Below, in pieces: positions 7,211 through 14,344 of a stretch of 18,251 bases of DNA. The stretch covers positions 1 through 18,251 of the forward strand of contig JASHTE010000020.1 of assembly GCA_030040695.1 (NCBI GenBank). Direction: 5' to 3'. Source of the stretch: Vulcanimicrobiota bacterium. Its GTDB lineage: Bacteria > Vulcanimicrobiota > Vulcanimicrobiia > Vulcanimicrobiales > Vulcanimicrobiaceae. Within the stretch, counting starts at the first letter, position 1; each line of letters begins with the position of its first letter. Below the pieces are notes generated by a model. The model was not told the DNA's origin and ran no database searches. It saw only the letters and a list, made by a program, of their open reading frames with translations. Both the position numbers and the translations under genes were made by a program.

Positions 7211-8389
7211 GTGCCCCGCGTGAAGAAGCGCGTCCTGCTCCTCATCTCGGATACGGGTGGGGGGCATCGTAGTGCGGCCAACGCGATCGCCACGGCCCTG
7301 GACGAAATCGCCTCCCCGGCCTCCTTCGAGCACCGGATCGAGGACGTCGCCGCCCACTGCTCCTTTCCACTCACGCAGCTCGGACGCGGTTACAGCATGG
7401 CGCTTCGCTACGCCCCTCCCGTCTACGGCGCGCTCTACTACGCGACGAACGGGCGCCGGCGCTACCGCGCCCTCGTGCGATTTTGCGAACCGCTCTACCG
7501 CGAGCGCTTACGCGACCTCTTCTTGAGCTACCGCCCCGACATCATCGTCTCCGTCCATCCTCTTCTGAATCACGCCGCACTTCGCGCGCGTGCCGACGCG
7601 CATATCGAGGACGTGCCGATCCTCACCGTGATCACCGATCTCGGCAAGGTGCACGAATCGTGGCTCACACCGCAGAGCGACGCGGTTGCGGTACCGGCCC
7701 GCGAAGTCTACGAGCGCGCGCTCTCACGAGGCATTCCGCCGCGACGTCTTCATCTGCTCGGTCATCCGATCCATCCGAGGTTCGACGACGTCGTCGGCAC
7801 CAGAGAGGAGCTGCGCGCGCAGCTCGGGTTACCACGCGAGGCCTTCGTCGTCATGTTGATGGCGGGAGGCGAAGGAGGCGGGAAGCTGCTCTCGACCGCA
7901 CTCGCGCTCGCGCGAGCACGGCTTCCGATTCAACTTGTCGTCGTTTGCGGCCGCAACGAGGTGCTGCGACAGCGGCTCGTCGAGGCGGCACGCCTACTGC
8001 CGACGACGATGCACATCCTCGGTTTCACGGAGAACATTCCGGAATACATGCGCGCCGTCGATCTCCTCGTGACGAAAGCCGGTCCGGGAACGCTTGCCGA
8101 AGCGAACGCGGCGCAGCTTCCCGTCGTCGTGTACGATTACGTGCCGGGACAGGAGCGCGGCAACGTCGATTTTGTTCGTCGCAACGGTTTGGGAGCCGTC
8201 GCGATCCGCAGTGCCTCCGAGGTCGTGCGCACGGTACGCGCGCTCATTCGCGACCCCGATCAGCTCGTGAGCATCCGCCGCAATCAAGGAGCGCTCGCAC
8301 CGCAGCGCAGCTCACGACAGATTGCAGCCCTGATCGCGAGGATGGCAACGGAGAGCGCGCCGCGCCTCCAAGCCGTCGCCTCACTGTAA
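7211..8389 (+). CDS. GT28-family glycosyltransferase, MGDG synthase/UgtP-like
   Basis: A 392-residue protein of the monogalactosyldiacylglycerol synthase/processive diacylglycerol glucosyltransferase type (GT-B fold, GT28), which transfers a sugar from a UDP-sugar to a membrane lipid acceptor on the cytoplasmic face. The N-terminal acceptor-side motif is SDTGGGHRSAANAI (residues 13-26), followed by the typical FPLTQLGRGY and SVHPLLNHA segments. The nucleotide-sugar half has LMAGGEGGGK, the GFTENIPEYMRAVDLLVTKA region and KAGPGTLAEA (289-298). The GTG at 7211 is chosen because GGGGAG (7200-7205) precedes it by five bases and the protein then starts right at the first beta strand; a second GTG at 7220 is possible. 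Sugar and lipid specificity cannot be read from sequence. It overlaps the ROK kinase gene tail to tail by nine bases. Confidence 0.9.
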   Translation: MPRVKKRVLLLISDTGGGHRSAANAIATALDEIASPASFEHRIEDVAAHCSFPLTQLGRGYSMALRYAPPVYGALYYATNGRRRYRALVRFCEPLYRERLRDLFLSYRPDIIVSVHPLLNHAALRARADAHIEDVPILTVITDLGKVHESWLTPQSDAVAVPAREVYERALSRGIPPRRLHLLGHPIHPRFDDVVGTREELRAQLGLPREAFVVMLMAGGEGGGKLLSTALALARARLPIQLVVVCGRNEVLRQRLVEAARLLPTTMHILGFTENIPEYMRAVDLLVTKAGPGTLAEANAAQLPVVVYDYVPGQERGNVDFVRRNGLGAVAIRSASEVVRTVRALIRDPDQLVSIRRNQGALAPQRSSRQIAALIARMATESAPRLQAVASL

Positions 8390-9331
8390 GGTCGTCAAGC
8401 CGCGGCGGAAGGCCATCGTTGCGGCGCCGACCTGCCCCGCGTCGTTACCGAGCTTTGCGATCACGAGCTCCGTCGTGCCCTTAGGCACCATCGTCGTCAG
8501 CTCGTCGACCCGCGCGCGAACGGCGTCGAGCATAAACGCGCCCGCGCTCGAGACGCCGCCGCCAAGTGCGATCCGTTGAGGGTTCACGAAGGCGATGACG
8601 TTGGCAAGGCCGAGCGCGAGATCGCTCGCGTAGTTCTTCCAGGCGGTAAGCGCGTGCAGGTCGCCGGCCTGTGCCGCCTTGCGAATCTTCTTGGAGCCCA
8701 AGTCATCGCGTGCCATGTCGAGCAGCTTGCTACGCGGGAACGAGGAGGCAACCGCGAACGCGTGACGGATCAGCCCCGTACCCGAGGCCTGCGCTTCGAA
8801 GCAGCCGATCTTCCCGCAGGTACAGACGAAGCCGTCGGTCGGGCGCACTTGGTGATGGCCGATCTCGCCGGCGCCGAAACGATTGCCGAGAATCAGATCG
8901 CCGTCGGCGACGATTCCGCCCCCGATCCCCGTGCCGAGCGTCAGTAGCACGAAATTGCTCGTTCCGACCCCAGTGCCGAAGGTGTACTCTCCGAGTGTGG
9001 CGCAGCGCGCGTCGTTCCCAACGAAGACCGGCACGCTGAAGCGCTTGGAGAGCGAGGGGCCGAGCGGTGCATTCTCCCAGCCGAAGTTTGGGCTATAGAG
9101 CACGACGCCACTGTTCGCCTCGATATTCCCGGGCGAGCCGATCCCGATGGCGACCGCCTTTCCGTTGCTGCCGAGGGCCTTGCCGATAACGGAAACGAGC
9201 GCCTCGACAACTACGGAGAACGTCAAGTCCTCTAGGTCGAGCTCGTGCTGCGCGTGGATGGAGCCGTCTTCACCGATGACGCCCGCGGTCACGTGAGAGC
9301 CCCCGAGATCGACGCCGATTGCTGTCCGCAT
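8381..9331 (-). CDS. ROK-family sugar kinase (glucokinase-like)
   Basis: A 316-residue protein with all ROK kinase hallmarks: phosphate-binding loop VDLGGSHVTAG (7-17), sugar-side PNFGWENAPL (81-90), catalytic base Asp107 in VGNDARC, adenosine-side TLGTGIGGGI (131-140), sugar-binding EIGHH (156-160) and the structural zinc site CTCGKIGCFE (C170, C172, C177). Intact kinase residues and absence of an N-terminal DNA-binding helix-turn-helix argue for an enzyme, most likely glucokinase, rather than a NagC/XylR-type repressor. The ATG at 9331 is chosen because it directly starts the first strand; GGGG lies just upstream. The same frame stays open upstream to 10279 antisense to the next genes, but this is not coding-like. 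Divergent from the cysteine-cluster gene with 39 bases between them. Glucose versus another hexose, and ATP versus polyphosphate as donor, are open. Confidence 0.93.
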   Translation of the reverse strand: MRTAIGVDLGGSHVTAGVIGEDGSIHAQHELDLEDLTFSVVVEALVSVIGKALGSNGKAVAIGIGSPGNIEANSGVVLYSPNFGWENAPLGPSLSKRFSVPVFVGNDARCATLGEYTFGTGVGTSNFVLLTLGTGIGGGIVADGDLILGNRFGAGEIGHHQVRPTDGFVCTCGKIGCFEAQASGTGLIRHAFAVASSFPRSKLLDMARDDLGSKKIRKAAQAGDLHALTAWKNYASDLALGLANVIAFVNPQRIALGGGVSSAGAFMLDAVRARVDELTTMVPKGTTELVIAKLGNDAGQVGAATMAFRRGLTTLQ

Positions 9332-9370
9332 TGAGCCCCAAAGTGCTATTCGCACTTCGAGGACCCCTTT

Positions 9371-10093
9371 ATGACGAAGGCTTTCGCCCGGAATTCCCGA
9401 GAACAGAGGCGTGTGGAAACGATCGATCTTATCTCCCTGCGTAACTACAGCAAACGAACCGGCCAAGCGACGCATCCCGAACTGCTCGACGTTCGCCCGA
9501 TGCAGCACGTCACGAACATCGAAATCGACGAAGAGCACGTAACGATCGAGTACAACGAAAAGACGACGCGCTACTACAACGTCAACGAGATTACCAAGAG
9601 CGAGTGGATCTACAAGTACAACGATGACCCCGAGTTCGTCGAGGCCCTCGCGCACGTCATCGCGCTCGCGCGCGCGCGTCTGAAGAACCTGCCCGAGAAC
9701 GTCGCCTGCCCGCCCGGCTGTGCCGAGTGTTGCAGCGGGTACGAGCCCTTCGTGAGCGCGAGCGACGTGCAGCGCATCGCCGATCACCTCGGCATGAGCT
9801 ACGAAGCGGTGATGCGCGAATACGTCGTTCCGCGCAAATCTGCCGATGGTCACTACGTCGGCTGGCTTCGCAAAGTTTCCGACGATCTCGCCGACAAGTG
9901 CGTCTTCCTCATGGGCAGCCGCAGCGGCCGCTACTACTGTGGCATCTACGCGGCACGCCCGGGCGACTGCCGCGAGTTCACGCCGATCGGTTGCGATGAC
10001 GTCGACAAGAGTCTCCCGCGTACGAGCACCTTCAAGATCGGCGCGCCGTTTCAGCCGCGCCACCCACGCCGGAAACGCAACGGGAAGCGCTAG
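9371..10093 (+). CDS. YkgJ-family cysteine-cluster (Fe-S/zinc) protein
   Basis: A 240-residue cytoplasmic protein. The C-terminal half matches the YkgJ/CxxCxxCC family: CPPGCAECC (C113, C117, C120, C121), then C177 (DKCVFL), C190 (YYCGIY), C200 in RPGDCREF and C208. These eight cysteines likely bind a metal or Fe-S cluster. The biochemical role of the family is not settled; members are often described as putative Fe-S oxidoreductases or methylase-associated. The N-terminal 110 residues (EIDEEHVTIEYNEKTTRYYN and following) are longer than in minimal family members and I do not recognise them. The basic tail PRHPRRKRNGKR is notable. A CGAGGA element lies about 9 bases before the ATG. The exported propeller gene follows after 46 bases on the same strand, so cotranscription is possible. 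Confidence 0.85.
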   Translation: MTKAFARNSREQRRVETIDLISLRNYSKRTGQATHPELLDVRPMQHVTNIEIDEEHVTIEYNEKTTRYYNVNEITKSEWIYKYNDDPEFVEALAHVIALARARLKNLPENVACPPGCAECCSGYEPFVSASDVQRIADHLGMSYEAVMREYVVPRKSADGHYVGWLRKVSDDLADKCVFLMGSRSGRYYCGIYAARPGDCREFTPIGCDDVDKSLPRTSTFKIGAPFQPRHPRRKRNGKR

Positions 10094-10139
10094 CTCCGCT
10101 CGGGATGACAAGGGGAGCGCTGCGCCGTAGGGTGCATCC

Positions 10140-13001
10140 ATGCTTCGCTCGATCGTTGCCCTCATCGCGTTCTCTACGTTGCTCGCAGCGGCGCCGTTGC
10201 CCGATCTGCATTGGAGGTTCGTCGGACCGTTGCGCGGCGGACGAACCGGAACCGTCGCCGGCGTTGGAAGCGAGCCCAACGTCTTCTACATTGGGGCGGT
10301 AAACGGCGGGGTCTGGAAGACCGACGATGCCGGGCGCACGTGGACGCCGATCTTTGACGCGCAGGACACCGGATCGATCGGTGCGCTCGCGGTCGCACCC
10401 TCCGATCCCAGCATCGTCTACGCCGCGAGCGGCGAAGGCTTGCAGCGCCCCGACCTTGCCGTCGGCGATGGTTTCTACGCGTCGAGCGACGCCGGGAGCA
10501 CCTGGACGCATCTAGGCCTGCGCGATGGGCAGCAGATTCCGGCTATCGCAGTCGATCCGCGCGACCCGAAGCGGCTCTTTGTCGCTGTGCTCGGCCATCC
10601 GTACGGACCGAACGAGACTCGTGGGGTCTATCGCTCCACCGACGGCGGCCTGACGTTCCAGCGAGTGCTGTATGAAAACGAAAACGTCGGCGCGTACGAC
10701 GTCGCGATCGATCCGAGCAACTCGAGCATCGTCTACGCGACGATGTGGGCCGCGCGCCAGCCACCGTGGGAGACACCTGAAGCCGCGTCGTTCGAAGTCC
10801 CGGGGAGCGGTATCTTCAAGTCGACCGACGGAGGTACCACATGGCAACAACTTCGTAACGGGATCCCGTCGCGCATCAGCCGCAGCGAGATTGCGGTCGC
10901 GCCGAGCAACTCGAGCATCGTTTACGCTTACGTCAACACTAAAGGAAAGGGCGCGGGCATCTACCGCAGCGATGACGGCGGCGCGCACTTCGTCGAGCGC
11001 AACTCCGTGCCGGAGCTCGCGAAGCGAGGCGACGACCTCGCCTCGATCGCCGTCGACCCGATGGACGCGGACACGGTCTACGTGACGAACACCTCGACGT
11101 ATCGCTCGCGAGACGGCGGCAGGACCTTCGTCGCGATCAAGGGTGCTCCGGGCGGCGACGATTACCACGCGATCTGGATCAATCCGCTGCTGCCGAGCCA
11201 CATCATTCTCGGCAGCGATCAAGGGGCGACGATCTCGCTGAACGGTGGACGCACGTGGAGCTCCTGGTACAACGAGCCGACCGCAGAAATGTATCATGTC
11301 TCGGCCGACAATCGCTTTCCGTATTGGGTCTGCGGTGGGCAGCAGGAGAGCGGCTCGGCCTGCGTCGCAAGCCGCGGCAACTGGGGCGAGGTCACTGAAC
11401 GCGATTGGCACACGGTCGGAGCAGAGGAGTACGGCTATGTCGTGGGCGATCCGCTTCATCCGGGCGATACGTTCGGCGGGAGAGTCGAACGGTACAACGC
11501 GCAGACCGATCAGACGCAGGAGGTTTCGCCGATCGCCCCGGGGGTGCTGGGGTACCGGATGGACCGCACCGAGCCGCTCGCCTTCGACCCACGCAATCCA
11601 CAACGGCTCTTCTTCGCTGCTAACGTTATCTTCGAGACGCTGAACGGCGGTCAGTCTTGGCGACAGATCAGCCCCGATCTTACACGCGCGCATGCCGGCG
11701 TTCCGAAGGTCGTCGGCCCCTTCGAGAGTGACGATCCCGAGCATGGCAGCCATCGCGGCGTCGTCTACGCGCTCGCGCCATCGTACACGCACGAAGGGAC
11801 GATCTGGGCCGGAACCGATGACGGTTACGTTTGGCTTACCCGTGACGGCGGTGCGCATTGGCGTAACATCACGCCCCCCGGCGTAACAGCGTGGAGCAAG
11901 ATCGCGCAGATCGATGCCTCCCGCCTCGATGACGACACCGCATACGTCGCGGTCACGCGCTTCCGGCTCGATGATCTTCGTCCATACATCTATCGAACGC
12001 ACGACGGCGGCGTGCACTGGCAGCTCATCGTCGACGGATTGCCGCGCGAATCGGTGAACGCGGTACGCGAGGACCCCGTGCAACGCGGTTTGCTCTACGC
12101 TGCAACCGAAAACGGCGTTGCCGTCTCCTTCGACGACGGCAACCGCTGGCAATCGTTGCAATTGAATCTCCCCCGCACCTCGGTGCGCGACCTCATCGTG
12201 CACGACGGGGCTCTCGTTGTCGCAACACACGGACGCGGTTTCTGGATTCTCGACGACGTGGAGCCGCTGCGCGAGATCGCTTCGGGCATGAGCATCGGCT
12301 CGGCGCACCTCTTCCAGCCTGCCGTTGCATATCGCGTGCGACGCGATACCAACACCGACACGCCTCTACCGCCTGAGGAACCGTCGGGGCAGAATCCGCC
12401 GGACGGCGCGATCATCGACTACGCGCTCGCCTCTCCGGTTGCGCGCGTAGTCATCTCGATCGTCGACGCGCAAGGGAATCTCGTGAGGCGCTATGCGAGC
12501 GACGATCCTCCGCCGCCACCGTTGCGCGATCTCGACAAGCCGGCGTACTGGGAGGCGCCCTTCACTCGTCCCTCGGCGAACGCGGGAATGCACCGCTTCG
12601 TCTGGGATTTGCGTGAAGCACCGCCGCGCGTCGACGAACAAGACCTGCCGATCTCCGCCGTGTACCATGCGACACCGCGTGTCCCCCAGGGTGCTCTCCT
12701 TCCGCCGGGCCGCTATTTCGTGCGCTTGCAGGCCGGCGGACAGAGCGTGACGCGGCCTCTGACCGTGCTCATGGATCCACGCGTCCACATCCCGGCCGCA
12801 GCGCTGCTCGAGCAGTACGAGATCGCGCATGGCATCTGCATGTTACTCGACCGCATCTACCGCAGGCCCGATGCCGAGCGGCTCGGATTCGCGCTGGCGT
12901 CCCTCCTCGACATCGTCGATGGCAGCGACACTGCTCCCACCGTGCAGGCGAGAGCCGCCTACGAAGGGCTTCGCGCACAAATCGAGCATCGATTCCGTTA
13001 A
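10140..13001 (+). CDS. Exported beta-propeller protein with aspartic-box (BNR/VPS10-like) repeats
   Basis: A 953-residue protein with a short signal peptide (MLRSIVALIAFSTLLAAAP). At least eleven aspartic-box motifs of the S-x-D-x-G-x-T-W kind are visible, starting near residues 60, 114, 165, 227, 276, 322, 366, 499, 566, 619 and 662, for example KTDDAGRTW, KSTDGGTTW and RTHDGGVHW. This is the pattern of sortilin/VPS10-type ten-bladed or tandem propellers, commonly annotated as WD40/YVTN/BNR-like or glycosyl hydrolase. Conserved glycosidase catalytic residues cannot be assigned, so enzymatic activity is uncertain. The C-terminal third (about 735-890) reads as an FlgD-like Ig-type domain (GMHRFVWDLR; LLPPGRYFVRLQAGG), followed by a helical tail. 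No C-terminal anchor is seen. GTAGGGTGC lies ahead of the ATG. The SOD-like small protein gene follows after 15 bases. Confidence 0.88.
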   Translation: MLRSIVALIAFSTLLAAAPLPDLHWRFVGPLRGGRTGTVAGVGSEPNVFYIGAVNGGVWKTDDAGRTWTPIFDAQDTGSIGALAVAPSDPSIVYAASGEGLQRPDLAVGDGFYASSDAGSTWTHLGLRDGQQIPAIAVDPRDPKRLFVAVLGHPYGPNETRGVYRSTDGGLTFQRVLYENENVGAYDVAIDPSNSSIVYATMWAARQPPWETPEAASFEVPGSGIFKSTDGGTTWQQLRNGIPSRISRSEIAVAPSNSSIVYAYVNTKGKGAGIYRSDDGGAHFVERNSVPELAKRGDDLASIAVDPMDADTVYVTNTSTYRSRDGGRTFVAIKGAPGGDDYHAIWINPLLPSHIILGSDQGATISLNGGRTWSSWYNEPTAEMYHVSADNRFPYWVCGGQQESGSACVASRGNWGEVTERDWHTVGAEEYGYVVGDPLHPGDTFGGRVERYNAQTDQTQEVSPIAPGVLGYRMDRTEPLAFDPRNPQRLFFAANVIFETLNGGQSWRQISPDLTRAHAGVPKVVGPFESDDPEHGSHRGVVYALAPSYTHEGTIWAGTDDGYVWLTRDGGAHWRNITPPGVTAWSKIAQIDASRLDDDTAYVAVTRFRLDDLRPYIYRTHDGGVHWQLIVDGLPRESVNAVREDPVQRGLLYAATENGVAVSFDDGNRWQSLQLNLPRTSVRDLIVHDGALVVATHGRGFWILDDVEPLREIASGMSIGSAHLFQPAVAYRVRRDTNTDTPLPPEEPSGQNPPDGAIIDYALASPVARVVISIVDAQGNLVRRYASDDPPPPPLRDLDKPAYWEAPFTRPSANAGMHRFVWDLREAPPRVDEQDLPISAVYHATPRVPQGALLPPGRYFVRLQAGGQSVTRPLTVLMDPRVHIPAAALLEQYEIAHGICMLLDRIYRRPDAERLGFALASLLDIVDGSDTAPTVQARAAYEGLRAQIEHRFR

Positions 13002-13009
13002 AAGGAGGT
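13001..13009 (+). promoter_or_regulatory. Ideal Shine-Dalgarno of the small SOD/CHRD-like gene
   Basis: AAAGGAGGT, a near-perfect complement of the 16S rRNA 3' end, begins at the last base of the propeller stop codon and is 7 bases from the ATG at 13017. It is the strongest ribosome binding site in the window and suggests high translation. Confidence 0.85.
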
Positions 13010-13016
13010 ATCTCGA

Positions 13017-13409
13017 ATGAAACGACCCGTATTCGCCGGCTTCATTTTGTGCGGTGCGATTGCCCTACTCGGCGCCGCCCCCTCGACCGTAACGGTGCAT
13101 CTTACGGCACAGAACAACAGCGGGCAGAGCGGCACGGCGACACTGACGCAGAAGGGAAGCGATGTGGTCGTCAACTTGACGATGAACGGGATCCCGAGCG
13201 GCGTCGCGGAGCCGGCGCATATTCACCCCGGCACGTGCGCAAAGCTAAACCCCGCCCCGAAGTATCCTCTCACGAATGCCACCGATGGCACGACGACGAC
13301 GACGATACACAACGTCATGCTGTCGAGCCTCCTCGGCGGGAACTACGCGATCAACGTACACAATGCGAAGAATCTAAGTATCTACGTCGCCTGCGGAGAT
13401 ATCAAGTAG
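13017..13409 (+). CDS. Small exported Cu/Zn-SOD- or CHRD-like protein
   Basis: A 130-residue protein with a signal peptide (MKRPVFAGFILCGAIALLGAAP) and a compact beta-strand body. Visible SodC-like features are AHIHPGTC (H68, H70, C74), a further H98, NVH (H115) and the C-terminal VACGDI with C126, which recalls the RIACGVI ending of Cu/Zn superoxide dismutases. HxH plus H98 and H115 could supply four copper ligands, and C74-C126 the conserved disulfide. The zinc loop and electrostatic loop are missing, and the protein is shorter than mature SodC, so dismutase activity is doubtful. The HIH and YAINVH motifs also resemble CHRD domains. It is probably cotranscribed with the propeller gene and ends in a 28-base tail-to-tail overlap with threonine dehydratase. 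Confidence 0.75.
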   Translation: MKRPVFAGFILCGAIALLGAAPSTVTVHLTAQNNSGQSGTATLTQKGSDVVVNLTMNGIPSGVAEPAHIHPGTCAKLNPAPKYPLTNATDGTTTTTIHNVMLSSLLGGNYAINVHNAKNLSIYVACGDIK

Positions 13410-14344
13410 GAGAAGCGTAGCGCGTCGACGTTGCCGCCGCTGACGATCGCGCCGACGCGCTGCCCCGGCAACTCGAGCTTACGCGAGAGAAGGGCGGCGA
13501 CGCCGGCGGCGCCGCTCGGCTCGACGACGATCTTGAGGCGTTCGAAGAGCACGCGCATCGCCGTGCGCAGCTCGTCGTCCGTGACGGTGACGATTCGCAC
13601 ACCGTGTGCACGCGCAATGCCGAACGTGAGCTCGCTCGGTGCCTGCGTGCGCAACCCGTCGGCGATCGTGTCCGGAACGTCGATGGAGACGATTTCCCCA
13701 CGCTCGAGCGAGCGCCGGACGTCGTCGCCGCTCTCCGGCTCAACGCCGTAGATCGTCGTGCGCTCGTCGACGCCGTGCGCCGCGATCGCGGTGCCGGAGA
13801 GCAACCCGCCGCCGCCGACCGGCACGACGATTGCGTCGAGCGGCCCGGTCTCCTCGAGAAGCTCGAGTGCGGCAGTGCCGGCGCCGGCGATGATGCGCTC
13901 GTCGTCAAAGGGCGCGATGAGTGTCGCGCCGAGCTCTTCACTCAGCTTCTGCGCGATCTCCTCGCGGACTCCGCGTCCACGCACGTACTCGATTACCTCT
14001 GCGCCGTACCCGCGCGTCGCGGCCAGCTTCGAGGCAGGAGCGTCGTGCGGCATGACGATCGTTGCGCGCGTGCCGAGCAGTCGGGCCGCGAGAGCAACCC
14101 CTTGGGCATGATTTCCGCTCGAGTACGCGACGACGCCGCCCGAGCGCTGCTTCGGCGTGAGCTGCGCAATGCAATTGTACGCTCCGCGAAACTTGAAGGC
14201 ACCCATTCGTTGGAAGCTCTCGCACTTGAGGAAGACGTGCGACCCCACCATCTCGTCGAGCGTATGCGACTCGAGCACGGGTGTACGATGCGCGACTCCT
14301 TCGAGGCGCACGGCCGCGGCGCGAACGTCGGCAATCGAGATCAC
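13382..14344 (-). CDS. Threonine dehydratase / serine-threonine ammonia-lyase (PLP fold II, no ACT domain)
   Basis: A 320-residue PLP enzyme that would convert threonine to 2-oxobutanoate and ammonia, or act on serine. The Schiff-base lysine is K51 in ESFQRMGAFKFRGA; substrate loop SSGNHAQG (75-82); phosphate-binding GGGGLLSG (177-184); and the cofactor-ring SGGN near the C-terminus. Its length matches the short catabolic or serine-racemase-like forms (TdcB type) without the regulatory ACT-like domain of IlvA, so feedback inhibition by isoleucine is not expected; serine racemase is an alternative. The start is a GTG whose bases overlap the TGA stop of RF3 (GTGA at 14344-14341), with GGAG eight bases upstream inside the RF3 gene, implying translational coupling. 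Last gene of the minus-strand operon; its 3' end overlaps the SOD-like gene by 28 bases. Confidence 0.93.
   Translation of the reverse strand: MISIADVRAAAVRLEGVAHRTPVLESHTLDEMVGSHVFLKCESFQRMGAFKFRGAYNCIAQLTPKQRSGGVVAYSSGNHAQGVALAARLLGTRATIVMPHDAPASKLAATRGYGAEVIEYVRGRGVREEIAQKLSEELGATLIAPFDDERIIAGAGTAALELLEETGPLDAIVVPVGGGGLLSGTAIAAHGVDERTTIYGVEPESGDDVRRSLERGEIVSIDVPDTIADGLRTQAPSELTFGIARAHGVRIVTVTDDELRTAMRVLFERLKIVVEPSGAAGVAALLSRKLELPGQRVGAIVSGGNVDALRFSYLISPQAT

Noticed and set aside
9332..10279. Upstream extension of the ROK kinase frame
   Set aside because: The added 316 residues are antisense to the cysteine-cluster and propeller genes, and the ROK fold begins exactly at the ATG at 9331.
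10512..12308. A 598-codon open frame on the minus strand
   Set aside because: Antisense to the propeller gene, whose aspartic boxes are unmistakable; no motif or ribosome binding site in the antisense frame.
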